DNA from: Schistocerca nitens
Taxonomy: Eukaryota > Arthropoda > Insecta > Orthoptera > Acrididae
Length of the DNA: 64,000 nucleotides
Direction: 5' to 3'
NCBI RefSeq assembly: GCF_023898315.1
Contig: NC_064618.1
Span: forward strand, 187,479,548 to 187,543,547
This document shows, in pieces, positions 47,640-58,110 of the stretch. The first letter of the stretch is position 1, and each line of letters begins with the position of its first letter. The position numbers and the translations under genes are program-made. Under the pieces are notes generated by a model that was not told where the DNA came from, made no database searches, and saw only the letters and a list, made by a program, of their open reading frames with translations.

Positions 47640-47817
47640 CAGGGAAACTGCGAGAATGACGATGCGTAACAACTGTAGCCGAGGTGTTTCGTGTAGCTCA
47701 CACCACTGCCATTACTGCCCGAAGAAGGGGAGGTTGTCGACGACGGCCAACTACAGCATCAGATGACCACTACATTGTGCAACCGGCAACAGGGGAACAA
47801 CGTCAAACAGCCGGTGA
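47640..47817 (+). pseudogene. Tc1-like transposase N-terminal fragment
   Basis: The plus-strand frame gives FRVAHTTAITARRRGG, RRRPTTASDDHYIV and TGEQRQTAGEIADK, the DNA-binding region of Tc1-like transposases (basic arm, then DDRYIV and RQTAG.IA). It stops where a SINE has inserted. No catalytic domain follows, because the next sequence is an RTE LINE. Confidence 0.6.
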
Positions 47818-47830
47818 AATTGCAGACAAA

Positions 47831-48006
47831 AATGGTTCAAATGGCTCTGAGCACTATGGGACTAAACATCTATGATCATCAGTCCCCTAGAACTTAGAAC
47901 TACTTAAACCTAACTAACCTAAGGACATCACACAACACCCAGCCATCACGAGGCAGAGAAAATCCCTGACCCCGCCGGAAATCGAACCCGGGAACCGGAG
48001 CGTGGG
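47831..48006 (-). mobile_element. Chimeric SINE, head type C, 5'-truncated
   Basis: The same body and alternative head as the copy at 28411-28626, but missing its outer head (the A-box part). The last bases are GAGCGTGGG. A 13-bp target duplication AATTGCAGACAAA lies at 47818-47830 and 48007-48019, so truncation happened on insertion. Confidence 0.9.
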
Positions 48007-48029
48007 AATTGCAGACAAATTTTACAGGA

Positions 48030-50520
48030 TTGAAACTAGTAGACTTCTCTTTGCCAGAAATTCACCTTTTGCCAGTTCTAGTCTGCTTTTGAAGTTCTTC
48101 ATGCCCTGTCCGTCATCGGTTATTTTGTTGTATAGGTAGCAGAATTCCTTACTTCATCTACTACGTAATTACCAGTTCTGATGCTAAGTTTGTTGCTGTT
48201 CCCATTTTGCTACGTGTATGACTTTCGTCTTTCTTCGGTGTAGTCTCAATTCACACTCTGTACTCATTAGACTGTTCATTCCACTCAACAGATCTTGTAT
48301 TCTTCTTCATCTTCACTGAGGACAGCAGTGTCATCAACGTATATTCACATTGATATCCTTTCGCCTTGGATTTTAATTTCACTCTTGAAACTTTCTTTTG
48401 ATTCCGTCATTCCTTCTTAGACGTACAGACTGAACAGAAAGGATGATAGAATACATCCCTCTCTTACACAATACTATTCCGTTAACTTAGTTCTCAGTCT
48501 TGCGCTTCCTCCCTGTAGCTAACGAATTCTTTTCTCATGATTCCGAAAATTTTCCACCATTTTACATTGTCGAACGTTTTCCCAGATCGATAAATCCCAT
48601 GAACACGTCTTGATTTTACTTCAGCCTCACGTCGATTATCAGAGCCGCCTCCCCTGTGCCTTTACCTTTTCTAAACCAATACACATCCTTATCTAACAGA
48701 TTTTCAATTTATTTCTGCATATTGTTCTTGTCGGCATCTTGAATGCATGAGCTAAGAAGCTGATTCTGCGGTAATTCTCGCATTTGCAAGCGCTCGCAAT
48801 CTTGGGAACTATGTGGACGACTTATTTTCGAATTTCTAACGGTAAATCACGATTCTCATTCATTGTACACACCAACATGAATAATCTTTCTCTTGCCAAT
48901 TTCCGCAATGGTTTTAGAAATTCTGATGGAATGTTGACTATCCCTTCTACGTTATGTGATTTTAAGGCTCCTAAATTTTAATTTAGGAGCCTTATCTCTT
49001 TTTTTTCGGATCCTGTTTCTTCTCTTGTCACGTTATCAGGTAAACTCCCATTCATAGAGGCTGCCAATGCACTCTTCCCTCTTATCTCCTCTCTCCTCTG
49101 CATTTAACAGTAGATTTCCTTGAACTCAACCGCCCTTGATTTTAAGTTCACGGAAGCTTGTTAAAACGCCATTCACTCCTTACGACAAAATTTTTTTTTC
49201 TATTTCTTCAGAGTCAATGCGCCTTACTATCCCTTCACTTCCTATTTATTTCATTCCTAACCGCCTTGTGTTTCGGTATTCCTGAACATCCCTGAAAATT
49301 TTTGAACTTCTTTCTTTCGTCGATCAAATGATGAATTTCTTCTGTTAACCATTGTTTCTTCCGAGTTACTTCTACTTACGTTCTTTTCTCTAACATTTGT
49401 AATTGAATTTTTAGAGATGTACATTCCTCTTCAACTCAACTGTGTACTGAGCGATTCATTATTGCAGTGTCTAGAGCTCAGAGAACTTCAAGCGTATCTC
49501 TTCATTCTTTAGTACTTCCGGATCGCACCTCCTTGCATATTGGTTCTTCCTGAATAATCTCTTGAACTTTAGCCTACTCTTCACTACTAAATTGTGATCT
49601 GAATTTATATCAGCTCCTCGGTGCGCCTTAAAATACAGTATCTGCTTCCGAAATGTCCATGATGTAATCTAACCGAAATAATTCAGTATCTTTTGGTCTT
49701 TTCCAAGTATACCTCTTCCTTTTGTAATTCTTGAACAGGATATTAGCTATTATTAGCTGAGATTTATTGCAAAAGTCAACTAGTCTTTCTCCTCTCTCAT
49801 TCCTACTGTCAAACCCATGTTCTCCCGTAACCCTTTCTTCTACTCTTCTTACAACCTCACTACATTTTCATCTTCCTTTATGTATTGAATTGCCCGTTCA
49901 GTATCCTCATATAACTTTTGTATTTCTTCATCATTTGCTTGCGACGTCGGCATGTGCAGATAAACTACTACTTTCGGAGTTGATTTGTTGCCGATTTTGG
50001 TGAGAACAATCCTGTCTCTGAACTGTTCACAATATATCATTGTCTGCCCTATCCTGCTGTTCGTAAGGAATCCTACTCCCGTTGTAGCTTTTTCTGTTGC
50101 TGTTGATAGTAACCTATACTAATGTGACCAGATATCCTTGCCTTCTTTACATTTCATTTTACTGACGCCCATTATATGTAGATTTATCCTCAGCATTTAC
50201 CTTTTCAGAACTGTAGGTTCCATACCACTTTCAAAATTCAGACATTCAACGTCCCAATTCGTAGAACGTTATCCTTTCGGTGTTTCTTCTCATGGCGAAC
50301 ATCCCGCAAACCCGAATGGGGAACTATTCCGGAATTTTTTGCCAATGTAGTGGTCGTTATGACACTTCTTCTGTTATGTTCTACATATTCTGTGGACAAA
50401 CGTTATGTGCTTTAATTTCAGTGGTGTCCATTGCCTTCTGAATTCTCATGCACTTCATCACTACTGATTCTTTCACCTTTTAGGGGCATTGTCCCAGCCG
50501 ATGCGGAAGAGAGTTCCTTG
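48030..50520 (-). mobile_element. Minus-strand, 3'-incomplete copy of the RTE LINE family
   Basis: Aligns on the minus strand with 41870-44515. The 5' UTR side at 50345-50520 matches the plus-strand element (GTGTCATAACGA, AGAAGGCAATGG and the GCCCCTAAA stretch). A translated endonuclease piece at 50040-49849 (IYCEQFRDRIVL, MPTSQANDEEI) matches CYCEQFSDRVVL and MPTSQAEDGQI of the other copy, and 48850-48980 matches the NDFRNSDGMLSIPS antisense block. It ends near 48030 at the codons following KKAFLAK, so about 450 bp of 3' end is missing. More decayed than the 41668 copy. Confidence 0.8.
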
Positions 50521-50723
50521 AAACTGTGTTTCCAAAACTTTAAGACCACCTTCGAAGACAACGAAGAAACGGTTCAAGCAGAGCTTTGGTTGTGGCTCTA
50601 TCAGCAAACATTCAGCAGTGACGTTGTCACCAAACTTGTCTGTCATTGGGAGACATGTGTTCGTTGCCAAACTATGTTGAGGAATAAATACGTAGATATA
50701 AAAAGTAAAGGTGTAAAATGTTA
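50521..50723 (+). pseudogene. Mariner transposase C-terminal fragment
   Basis: Plus-strand TTFEDNEETVQAELWLWLYQ, then DVVTKLVCHWETCVRC and YVDI resemble the end of mariner transposases (F..DEEV...V..WL..Q..F...GI..L..R...C....G.Y). No catalytic motif is present. Confidence 0.5.
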
Positions 50724-51079
50724 GTAACGTGTGTTGTATTTGAAAAGCTACAAGAGCTTTTACATAAAACGTTCTGAGGGATTAATTTTCAGCACGTCCT
50801 CTTATATCCATGGATATCCTTTCGATTCAAAGAATTTAATGTATGTCGTACTATAAATAATAAAGACAGAAATATGTACTTCGAAAACGATATATGTGAC
50901 ATATCTTCATATGATAAAATATGTCACCCACTCGGAAGTGTATGTTGACCCATACAGTTCGATTCATCTGCCATAGTAATATCTTTGAATATCTTAGGTT
51001 TGCGCATAAGTCCGTGGTGTTTCTGCATAAGTTTATAAAACTCAATGGATACACATAACAGAGACTTTAATCATCGATA

Positions 51080-51620
51080 TTATATTGTCCTTCACTATTT
51101 ACAACAGTCTGCCAAAGTTGGGGTAGCTTTTCGATTCATCGACTATTGTCATCACGTCGTTTAGAGGCAATGAACTCGTCGATCCATTTTCGGGAGCATC
51201 TTCACCCTGAATAGAAGTTTCTCGAAAGTAGTTCGATAGAGAGCGGAAAGGGTGAAAATCTGAGTTCGCAAGATCAGGTGAATAAGATGGGTGCTGTATT
51301 ACTTCCAAATCTAAAACCTGTACAGTGTTTTTGTCAGTTTTGCGGAATGCGAGTGAGCGTTATCGTGGAGGAGCACCACTTCACACAGTCTTCCTGGTTG
51401 TAGTTCTTGCACTGCGTCTGCAAGATGTCTCAGTTGTCGTCAGTGAACGTCAGCAGTGATGTTTACACCTCAGGGAATTCGTAGTACAACACATCGTCGC
51501 TGTAGCAGCAGATGAGCAACTTTACCTCTTGGGGAAGAGTGCAAGTCTTTGTATAGGGAATTACTGATTTGTTCGGGCTCAGTCATTCCTTTATTTTCCT
51601 TGTGTCAGCATAAAGATATA
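51080..51620 (-). pseudogene. Mariner-type transposase remnant
   Basis: Minus-strand HPSYSPDLANSDFHPF (about 51260-51300) is the third catalytic block of mariner DD34D transposases (YSPDLAPSD.HLF). Upstream in other frames are LHDNAHSH-like and LLQRRCVVLRIP-like stretches. Many stops are present. Confidence 0.65.
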
Positions 51621-52445
51621 CCATTTCTTGAGACCAGTAACGGTACAAAATAGGAATGGTCTGTGTTGTGCACGACCAGTGGATGACGTGAAACCAGAGA
51701 CACACATAAACACAATACGATGGATGAATGATCGCGGAACAGCACATGCACCAATTCTTGAGTGCATTGACGTGGACTATTGGACTATTGTGGATTAATT
51801 AGTTTAATTCATCCTCTTAGAACCTCAAAATCTTCGTGGAGGTGCAGTCACTAACTTTAAAATATTCCTCCTTAAAACGAGAAAATCATTTTCATGCCGT
51901 GCTATGTTCAATGACATTATCTTCATACATGGCGCCAATATTTTTGGCTTCCTCTGCTGTCGCCACTATACTGAACTCAGACAGAAGAATATGTCGGAAA
52001 TGCTCCGATTTCTCCACCTAGCACTCCAGTTTTTAACACCCATTCACACTCTCCAAACGTCAAAATGACAATATGTAAACGTAAAAAGAAAATGACAATC
52101 GACAAATAGACCCATAACAACTTAATACCAAAACGCAGAAAACGCCACCAACTTACGCACCAGGGTAATACTTTCAGCTACTCATGCGAAGCTGGGCGTG
52201 TCAGTAGTATTGTGCGAGGAGAATATTATTTAAAAAGCTTTTAAGTGTTTTCACATACAAAATCCGGATTCATTACTTTTCAGAGCGCCCTCGGTCTGCA
52301 TAGCTATTCTTGTTATTCAAAACTCTTAATGTATGCCGTAAGATGTACTTATAATATACTTGAATCATGTTCGCCTTTGGGAGTATGGTCAACCAATAGT
52401 TGTTTACTAGACATGCGATAGTGAAAATTTGTGCTGAACTGAGAC
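51621..52445. other. No gene; diverged repeat of 50750-50860
   Basis: 52240-52350 (GCTTTTAAGTGTTTTCACAT through TTAATGTATGCCGTA) is a weak direct match of 50755-50860 (GAGCTTTTACATAAAACG through TTAATGTATGTCGTA), so the mariner remnant may lie between two copies of an older repeat. Confidence 0.4.
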
Positions 52446-52510
52446 TCAACTTTTATACTTATCGAGGGCGGTGGCCTTACCATTAGGCTACGCAAGCGCG
52501 TTTCGAGGCG
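52446..52510 (-). repeat. tRNA-like SINE relic
   Basis: On the minus strand CGCGCTTGCGTAGCCTAATG continues as GTAAGGCCACC, a well-preserved A box (TAGCCTAATGGTAAGGC). The expected B box downstream is degraded. Confidence 0.4.
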
Positions 52511-52680
52511 GGGCCTTAACTTCTATTTCGTCAACCATGCGTCAACTACCAACACACGTAATCCATTACGTACATTTCCGTGCAGAGGAGAATTTTGTTT
52601 TTTCCCCTTGTCTTTCCTATTTTTTTAAATCTGACAGTGGCTTGGCCGGTATCGGTGGATAAATATAATACTTCAGGGCA

Positions 52681-53371
52681 TGTTGAAAGGTGGCTACACT
52701 GAGTCACAGCGCCAGAGATTGCGCCAAAGACTATTATTCCGCCGCCTCCACTGGCAGTTGTAGTTCTGAGGTTGCCGTGGGCGGTCCTTGTTGAGAGGAT
52801 GTCGATAGCAGTACTAGTTCAGAGGATGTCGTGTGCAGTTGTTCTGATGGACGAGACAGCAGATGCTGTTTGATTGGGGATGTTGCAATGATCACAGTGT
52901 ATTTTTTGACAATATATATGAAGGTAACAAAAAATGTTTATTTCAAATTTCCTAAATAACAATGCCTCTTGGTCACAGGTTCAGTCAACAAACCATCTGG
53001 CTTGTGTTCATGTATTAGACTGTAATTCTGGTTTCTATATGCAGTTATAGTATTTCTGGTTTTTTAATTACTTCATTATAAATTGTGTTTAAAATATCTT
53101 GTCTTATCGAGGAAGAACCGTGCCAGATGTGTACGTCGAATCACACTTCCACACACAGAACAGTTACACTTGTGCTTTGTTGTGTCGTAGCCTTTATAGT
53201 TGCTGGGGACTTAATTAATTCATTGTGTTCACGGAAATTTCCTTTCATTCTTTGTTGTTATTCTATGCAGTCAGATTGCGTACTAATGCTACTCGGGGTC
53301 TACCGGTTACAAGACTTCGACATACAGCTACTATAAATATTTTCATTTAAAAATAATTAAGCCCCCATGCA
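52681..53371 (+). repeat. Candidate 5' LTR of the plus-strand Gypsy-type element
   Basis: Starts TGTTGAAAGG and ends near TGCA, followed two bases later by TGGCGACCGCTGCTACCG (53374 on). That is the usual position and TGG start of a tRNA primer-binding site. No matching 3' LTR is visible downstream in the window, so the limits are inferred. Confidence 0.4.
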
Positions 53372-53373
53372 CG

Positions 53374-53391
53374 TGGCGACCGCTGCTACCG
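53374..53391 (+). promoter_or_regulatory. Candidate primer-binding site
   Basis: TGGCGACCGCTGCTACCG begins with the TGG expected to pair with a tRNA 3' CCA and lies just after the putative LTR end and 360 bp before Gag. The tRNA species was not identified. Confidence 0.35.
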
Positions 53392-53736
53392 ATCGTCCCT
53401 TGGAATTCTTTTGATAGTAAAAATATCAGACAGTAGGATTGTTGTAGTGATTTGTAGTTTAGTAATTGTAGTCTATATTGCACGTATAGATTTTGTAATT
53501 GAACATTTGTAGTTGTCTTGTCATTCTTCTGATGGTATTTTTGTGGAATTTAATTTTTGATGAGTCGTACACGGGTTTGACAATTTTGTGCAATTGTGAA
53601 GGTTTTACGTGTACGTTAGGCGTGTTTGTCGGGAAGCATTCCGTGTGAATGGTATTGTTGGTGAAAACGTGTATATTGTGTGTAATTTTTCGTATAGTGA
53701 CGAGTTTTGTATGTTTTGTAAATTATTACGCGATCG

Positions 53737-55535
53737 ATGAAAAAGGCAAAAATGATGGATAGTCAGAATGACGAAATTGTTAACATGGCGAACTCGCCAA
53801 CACAGGAGGACAGTAGGATGAATAATGAAGTAGAAAACAATTTCATAAGCCGGGAAAATAGTCCGGAACCAGTTCAAAATTTTTCTCAATGAAAAAATTC
53901 GCAGAATACGAGATTAACGATAGAAGATTCTGAAATAGTATCGAACACAGATAGCTTTACGGCTATGCCGATGGAAGTTAGTCTTACGGGAAATGTTAGG
54001 GGCGAAACGAATTTTGAACCAGTTAATATGGAGCAGTTGATGGGTGCTATATTACATTTGGCAACACGGTTAGAGACTGGTATGGGAACAATGGAAACAC
54101 AGTTAAGATCTGAATCGAAAACAGTGGGATCACAAATAGGAACAATTAAAACTGACATGGGAACTTTGGCAACACGGTTAGAAACTGATATGGGAACAAT
54201 GGAAACACGGTTAGACTCACTGGGATCACAGATAGGACCTCAATTAATAACAGTGGCAACACGGTTAGAAACTGATATGGAAACAAAGGAAACACGGTTA
54301 GACTCACGAATAGGGAAATGTTTTAAAATCATGAAAGATGAATTAAAGAAAAAAATTAGAGAAGAAGTACAACCGGTTCTGAATTCTCACAATAATAGAT
54401 TAATTTCAATAGAAATTAGACAAAGGAACAGGATAGAGAACAGGAAGAAAGAGATCGCTTGATAGTACAAAAATTCTCAGAGTTAAATTTACAACGTGCA
54501 CACGATAGGGAAGAAATATTTGAAAGAATCGAGGAATTCGTACCAAATGACAGAATAAATAACCTAACACGACAGTATGAACAGTTAACTACTAAATGTG
54601 TCAATACTGAAACCCGAGTCGCGACACTTACGGAAGACGTAAATAAACAGAAAGAACAAATAGGTCACTCATCGGAAAGAGTTGAGGAGATTTCTGATAA
54701 ATTGACAAGTCTTAGTTTAAATGGGGACAGAGATTCAATTGATACAGCTCCATTGCCATTTGCAGTATCCGGAGAGTACCAGAACATAAGTAAACATGTT
54801 GAAAATCAGGGAAAATTTAATTAACCCGTTAAAAGGGAATTTGAGGCGTTACGAAAGCAAGTCAAACAAATTGTAAGCGAAATCGTAGGAAAAGACAGTA
54901 GAAGAAATTTGGAATCACCGATAGCAGTGGGTTTTGAAGAAAATTATTTATTTCATTTACGAGATGCAACAAGAGAGCGCCATGCGCGCGAACTTGATAA
55001 TAATCGACATTCGGACTGGGACAGACAAGGTAGGTCTTTGTCGCCACGAGGCGAAAACTTTGACTATAAACACTTTTTAACTGTTCGGAAATTTAAGATC
55101 TTTCGCAATTCTAAGAATGACATACATCCATGTTCATGGTTAGATCAATTTATGTACGCACTTCCATCAAATTGGCCACTAAGTCACAAACTGGAATTTA
55201 TGTGTGGATATTTAGAAAACGAACCGGCGACGCGCATGCGCGCACTTATTAGAGATTGTAATAATTTAAATGATTTTGTTCATGCATTTCTATCGGCTTA
55301 TTGGTCCGAAAACACGCAAGATAGATTCAAACATAGTCTTACTATGCAGCGTAATTTTAAACAGTCTGAGTTCCACATGCCGGCAGAATATTTTGAAGAT
55401 ATGATTCGAAAGAATCAATTCCTTTCCAACCCTTATAGCCAGACTGAATTAATTCGCATTTGCTTAACTAAGCTGCCACAATCGATAAGACAAATTGCTT
55501 TAGCCGGAAGATATACAGACGACATTGAGACTTAA
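53737..55535 (+). pseudogene. Gypsy-type Gag
   Basis: The start is ATG 53737 (MKKAKMMDSQ). A TGA at 53890-53892 interrupts the same frame that continues to 54462. A frame change near 54440-54460 leads to a second coiled-coil part (NDRINNLTRQYEQLTTK). The capsid-like domain at 55060-55530 has KFKIFRNSKNDIHPCSWLDQ, then LPSNWPLSHKLEFMCGYL, and FLSAYWSENTQDRFKHSL. The fold order (coiled coil, then capsid) matches the Gag of the minus-strand LTR element. Gag would form the particle shell; here it is broken by at least one stop and one frameshift. Confidence 0.75.
54057..54310 (+). repeat. Internal repeats in the Gag coiled coil
   Basis: Three in-frame units start near 54057, 54166 and 54254. Each encodes ATRLET(G/D)M(G/E)T(M/K)ET(Q/R)L, separated by a GSQIG spacer. 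Spacing is about 109 and 88 bp, both near multiples of 7 residues plus a linker. Confidence 0.85.
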
Positions 55536-56109
55536 GACTTTGCTACAAGAACTTGTGTATGACAACGACGACGGGACTTCTCGTAATTTTTTCAGTAACA
55601 GTAATTACAATAGATTTTCAGAGAAAAGGGATAGTGATCGGAACGGACGTTATAGCGGTAATTTAGAAAATGACAGACGAAACAGACAGAACAATAGATA
55701 CCAGCCTTATGACAGTAACAGACGTTCTAACAGAAATTACACAGACAATTATAATAACGGAAACTCCTACCGGAATGATCAATCATACGGAAACAGTAAT
55801 CGGTATCATCAACAGATAAATTATTCGTACAATAATAGAAATTCTTACTGCAGAAATAACCAGGGTAGTAGATTTAACAATAATTTCAGAACTGACAGTC
55901 GAAATTACACAAGAAGTAGTCATGCAGATAGCCAGGAAAACAGAAATGTTAATAACAGACATAACCAAGAATTTACATCTAACAGACAGGAGGGACCTAA
56001 TTGGCATCCTCCGCGTCACAGAAATCCAGAGAGACCAGTGCATATCGTAGAAATTGATCCGCGAAATGACGCCAATAATCAAAGACGTGACACAAACAAT
56101 CGACAATGA
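55525..56109 (+). pseudogene. Gag C-terminal Asn/Arg-rich nucleocapsid-like region
   Basis: A 194-codon open frame, rich in Asn, Arg, Ser, Tyr and Gln (RNRQNNRYQPYDSNRRSNRN repeated in character). It has a single Cys and no C-x2-C-x4-H-x4-C zinc knuckle. It lies in a different frame from the capsid part, which may reflect a lesion or an original frameshift site. Basic, disordered composition suggests RNA binding. It is followed by the protease. Confidence 0.65.
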
Positions 56110-56219
56110 CTTGTAGCTTCGGCTTCTGACAGCAATATAGACGGTGAAGATTGTAATTACACTACGACTTTACACTACGTACGCCTGGAAGACATGAGAG
56201 ATATTTTGCTAGACGAAAC

Positions 56220-56753
56220 GGAAAATAATGTAGACGCATTTTTCATCCCGTTATTGAAGTGTGTATGGGTAAGAATGAGTTCACTGCGGTTTTACATTCT
56301 GGGAGCCCATTGAATGTTATTAGTGAATCAGTTTTTCGCATATGTGTAAGAACTATTGCTTGTCTTGTGTTACCTTTTTCTAAAACTACAATTCGAGGAG
56401 CTATTTCTGGAAAAAGTGTGGAAGTCAAACAACAGACCAACTTAAGTTTCATTTGTCAAGGATATGAATTTTCTGCTAATTTTATTATTATTCCATTACT
56501 CTGTACACAAATTATATTAGGTATGGAGTTTCTGAACACACGTAAGGCAATTTTAAACTTTAAGGAAGGAAGTGTGAACTTGAATGTTGCCGGAATGCGG
56601 AGATGTTTGAAATTTTTCGAGTGTTTAACGAAATTTGAATCAGACACAAAATGTTTAAGATTTCTTACTTCTAATGTGTTCTCTGGGCATTATGACGATA
56701 ATGTGTTCATTCATGAAAACACAATAGATACAGAGACGCGATGGATGACATAA
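56220..56753 (+). pseudogene. Gypsy-type protease with lost active-site Asp
   Basis: The frame at 56259-56753 has AVLHSGSPLNVISESVF, where functional retropepsins have LLDSG/LLDTG. The Asp codon position 56295-56297 reads CAT (His). The downstream flap/second block IILGMEFLNTRKAIL is intact. A frame change separates it from the preceding ...PLLKCVWV. This protein could not cleave the Gag-Pol precursor. Confidence 0.72.
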
Positions 56754-56824
56754 TTAATAGTGAAGAATTAATTAATGAAAAGGTTAACAAAGCTGAAGTG
56801 CCAGATGACGTTGCAAGATAAGAG

Positions 56825-57790
56825 TTGCACCAAATTTTGACTTCGCATGCTACAGTATTTAGTCATCACACAGGAACTATACAAGGCTTACAATATTTAT
56901 TTAAAGTAAAAGAACAGACACCATTTCGGGGGGAGACGTACGCTATTCCTTTGGCTTACAGAGACAAGGTTAAGAGTGAAATTCAATGCATGTTAGATCA
57001 AGGAATTATTGAGCCAGCAGTCAGTCCTTATACCAGCCCATTACATGTCGTTCTTAAAAAGGATGGGTTAATTCGTTTGGTTCTGGATTCCAGACAGATA
57101 TATAATATCATCAATCCTGAAACTGACCGTCCACAAAATTTAGATGAACTTCTTCAACATTTCCAAGGAATTGAAGTTTTATCCACAACTGACATGCGTG
57201 CAAGTTTTTGGAAAATAGAACTCCACCCTGATTGTAGAAAATACACTGCCTTTTTAGCCTTTGGTAACTGTTATCAATTTCGGAAATTACCGTTTGGACT
57301 TACTGTATCTTCAGCAGCATTCATTCGTGGTTTAAACGAAATTTTACCTGTTTATCTTCGTGATAATATTACTTCATTTGTTGACGATATTATTATTGCT
57401 AAACGATCTTGGAGTGAGCATAACAAAATTTTGGATTCATTATTACGTATTTTTGCAGGAGTTGGCATTACAGTGAATTTGGTGGTTCTCAAGTGTAATT
57501 TCTTGGTCATATTATTTCTACAGAAGGTATTCTTCCTGATCCAGAGAAACTAGACGCTATTCGTAATTACGCTGTTCCTACTACAAAACGTGATGTTCGT
57601 ACTTTCCTTGGTGTCTGTAATTTGCTTAGACGCTTCGTTAGATTGGACAGTTTGGCCACACCTCGTTTATGTGAATTATCTGGAAAGCTGATTGGTGTTG
57701 GGATGAGGAAGCTCAATCTGAATTTGAACAACTTCGTGATGCTTTAGTTGCTGCTCCACTTCTTTCACATCCGGACCTATCTAAAGATTT
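56825..57790 (+). pseudogene. Gypsy-type reverse transcriptase
   Basis: Residue order from 56825 on: YAIPLAYRDKVKSEIQ, MLDQGIIEPAVSPYTSPLH, LVLDSRQIYNIINPET, STTDMRASFWKIELHP (motif A), YQFRKLPFGLTVSSAAF (motif B), then SFVDDIIIAK with the catalytic FVDD at 57377-57388. The frame breaks near 57490, but the connection region continues in other frames (KRDVRTFLGVCN at about 57588-57625). The ORF from 56825 opens with TTG, so the true start lies upstream as part of Pol. It would copy element RNA into DNA. Confidence 0.85.
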
Positions 57791-57794
57791 TTGT

Positions 57795-57866
57795 TTGGCG
57801 ACGGACTCATCATACAAAGGCCTATGTGCACACTTATTTCAAGAGATAGAAGAAAACGGCGTTATA
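57795..57866 (+). pseudogene. Gypsy RNase H, first part
   Basis: ATDSSYKGLCAHLFQEIEEN is the start of the RNase H-like domain, with the catalytic Asp in the TDSS motif. It is cut at 57866 by a Tc1-like transposon and resumes at 59289. Confidence 0.82.
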
Positions 57867-58110
57867 CACCCCTGGAAATGGAAAAAAGAACACATTGACA
57901 CCGGTGTGTCATACCCACCATACTTGCTCCGGACACTGCGAGAGGGCTGTACAAGCAATGATCACACGCACGGCACAGCGGACACACCAGGAACCGCGGT
58001 GTTGGCCGTCGAATGGCGCTAGCTGCGCAGCATTTGTGCACCGCCGCCGTCAGTGTCAGCCAGTTTGCCGTGGCATACGGAGCTCCATCGCAGTCTTTAA
58101 CACTGGTAGC

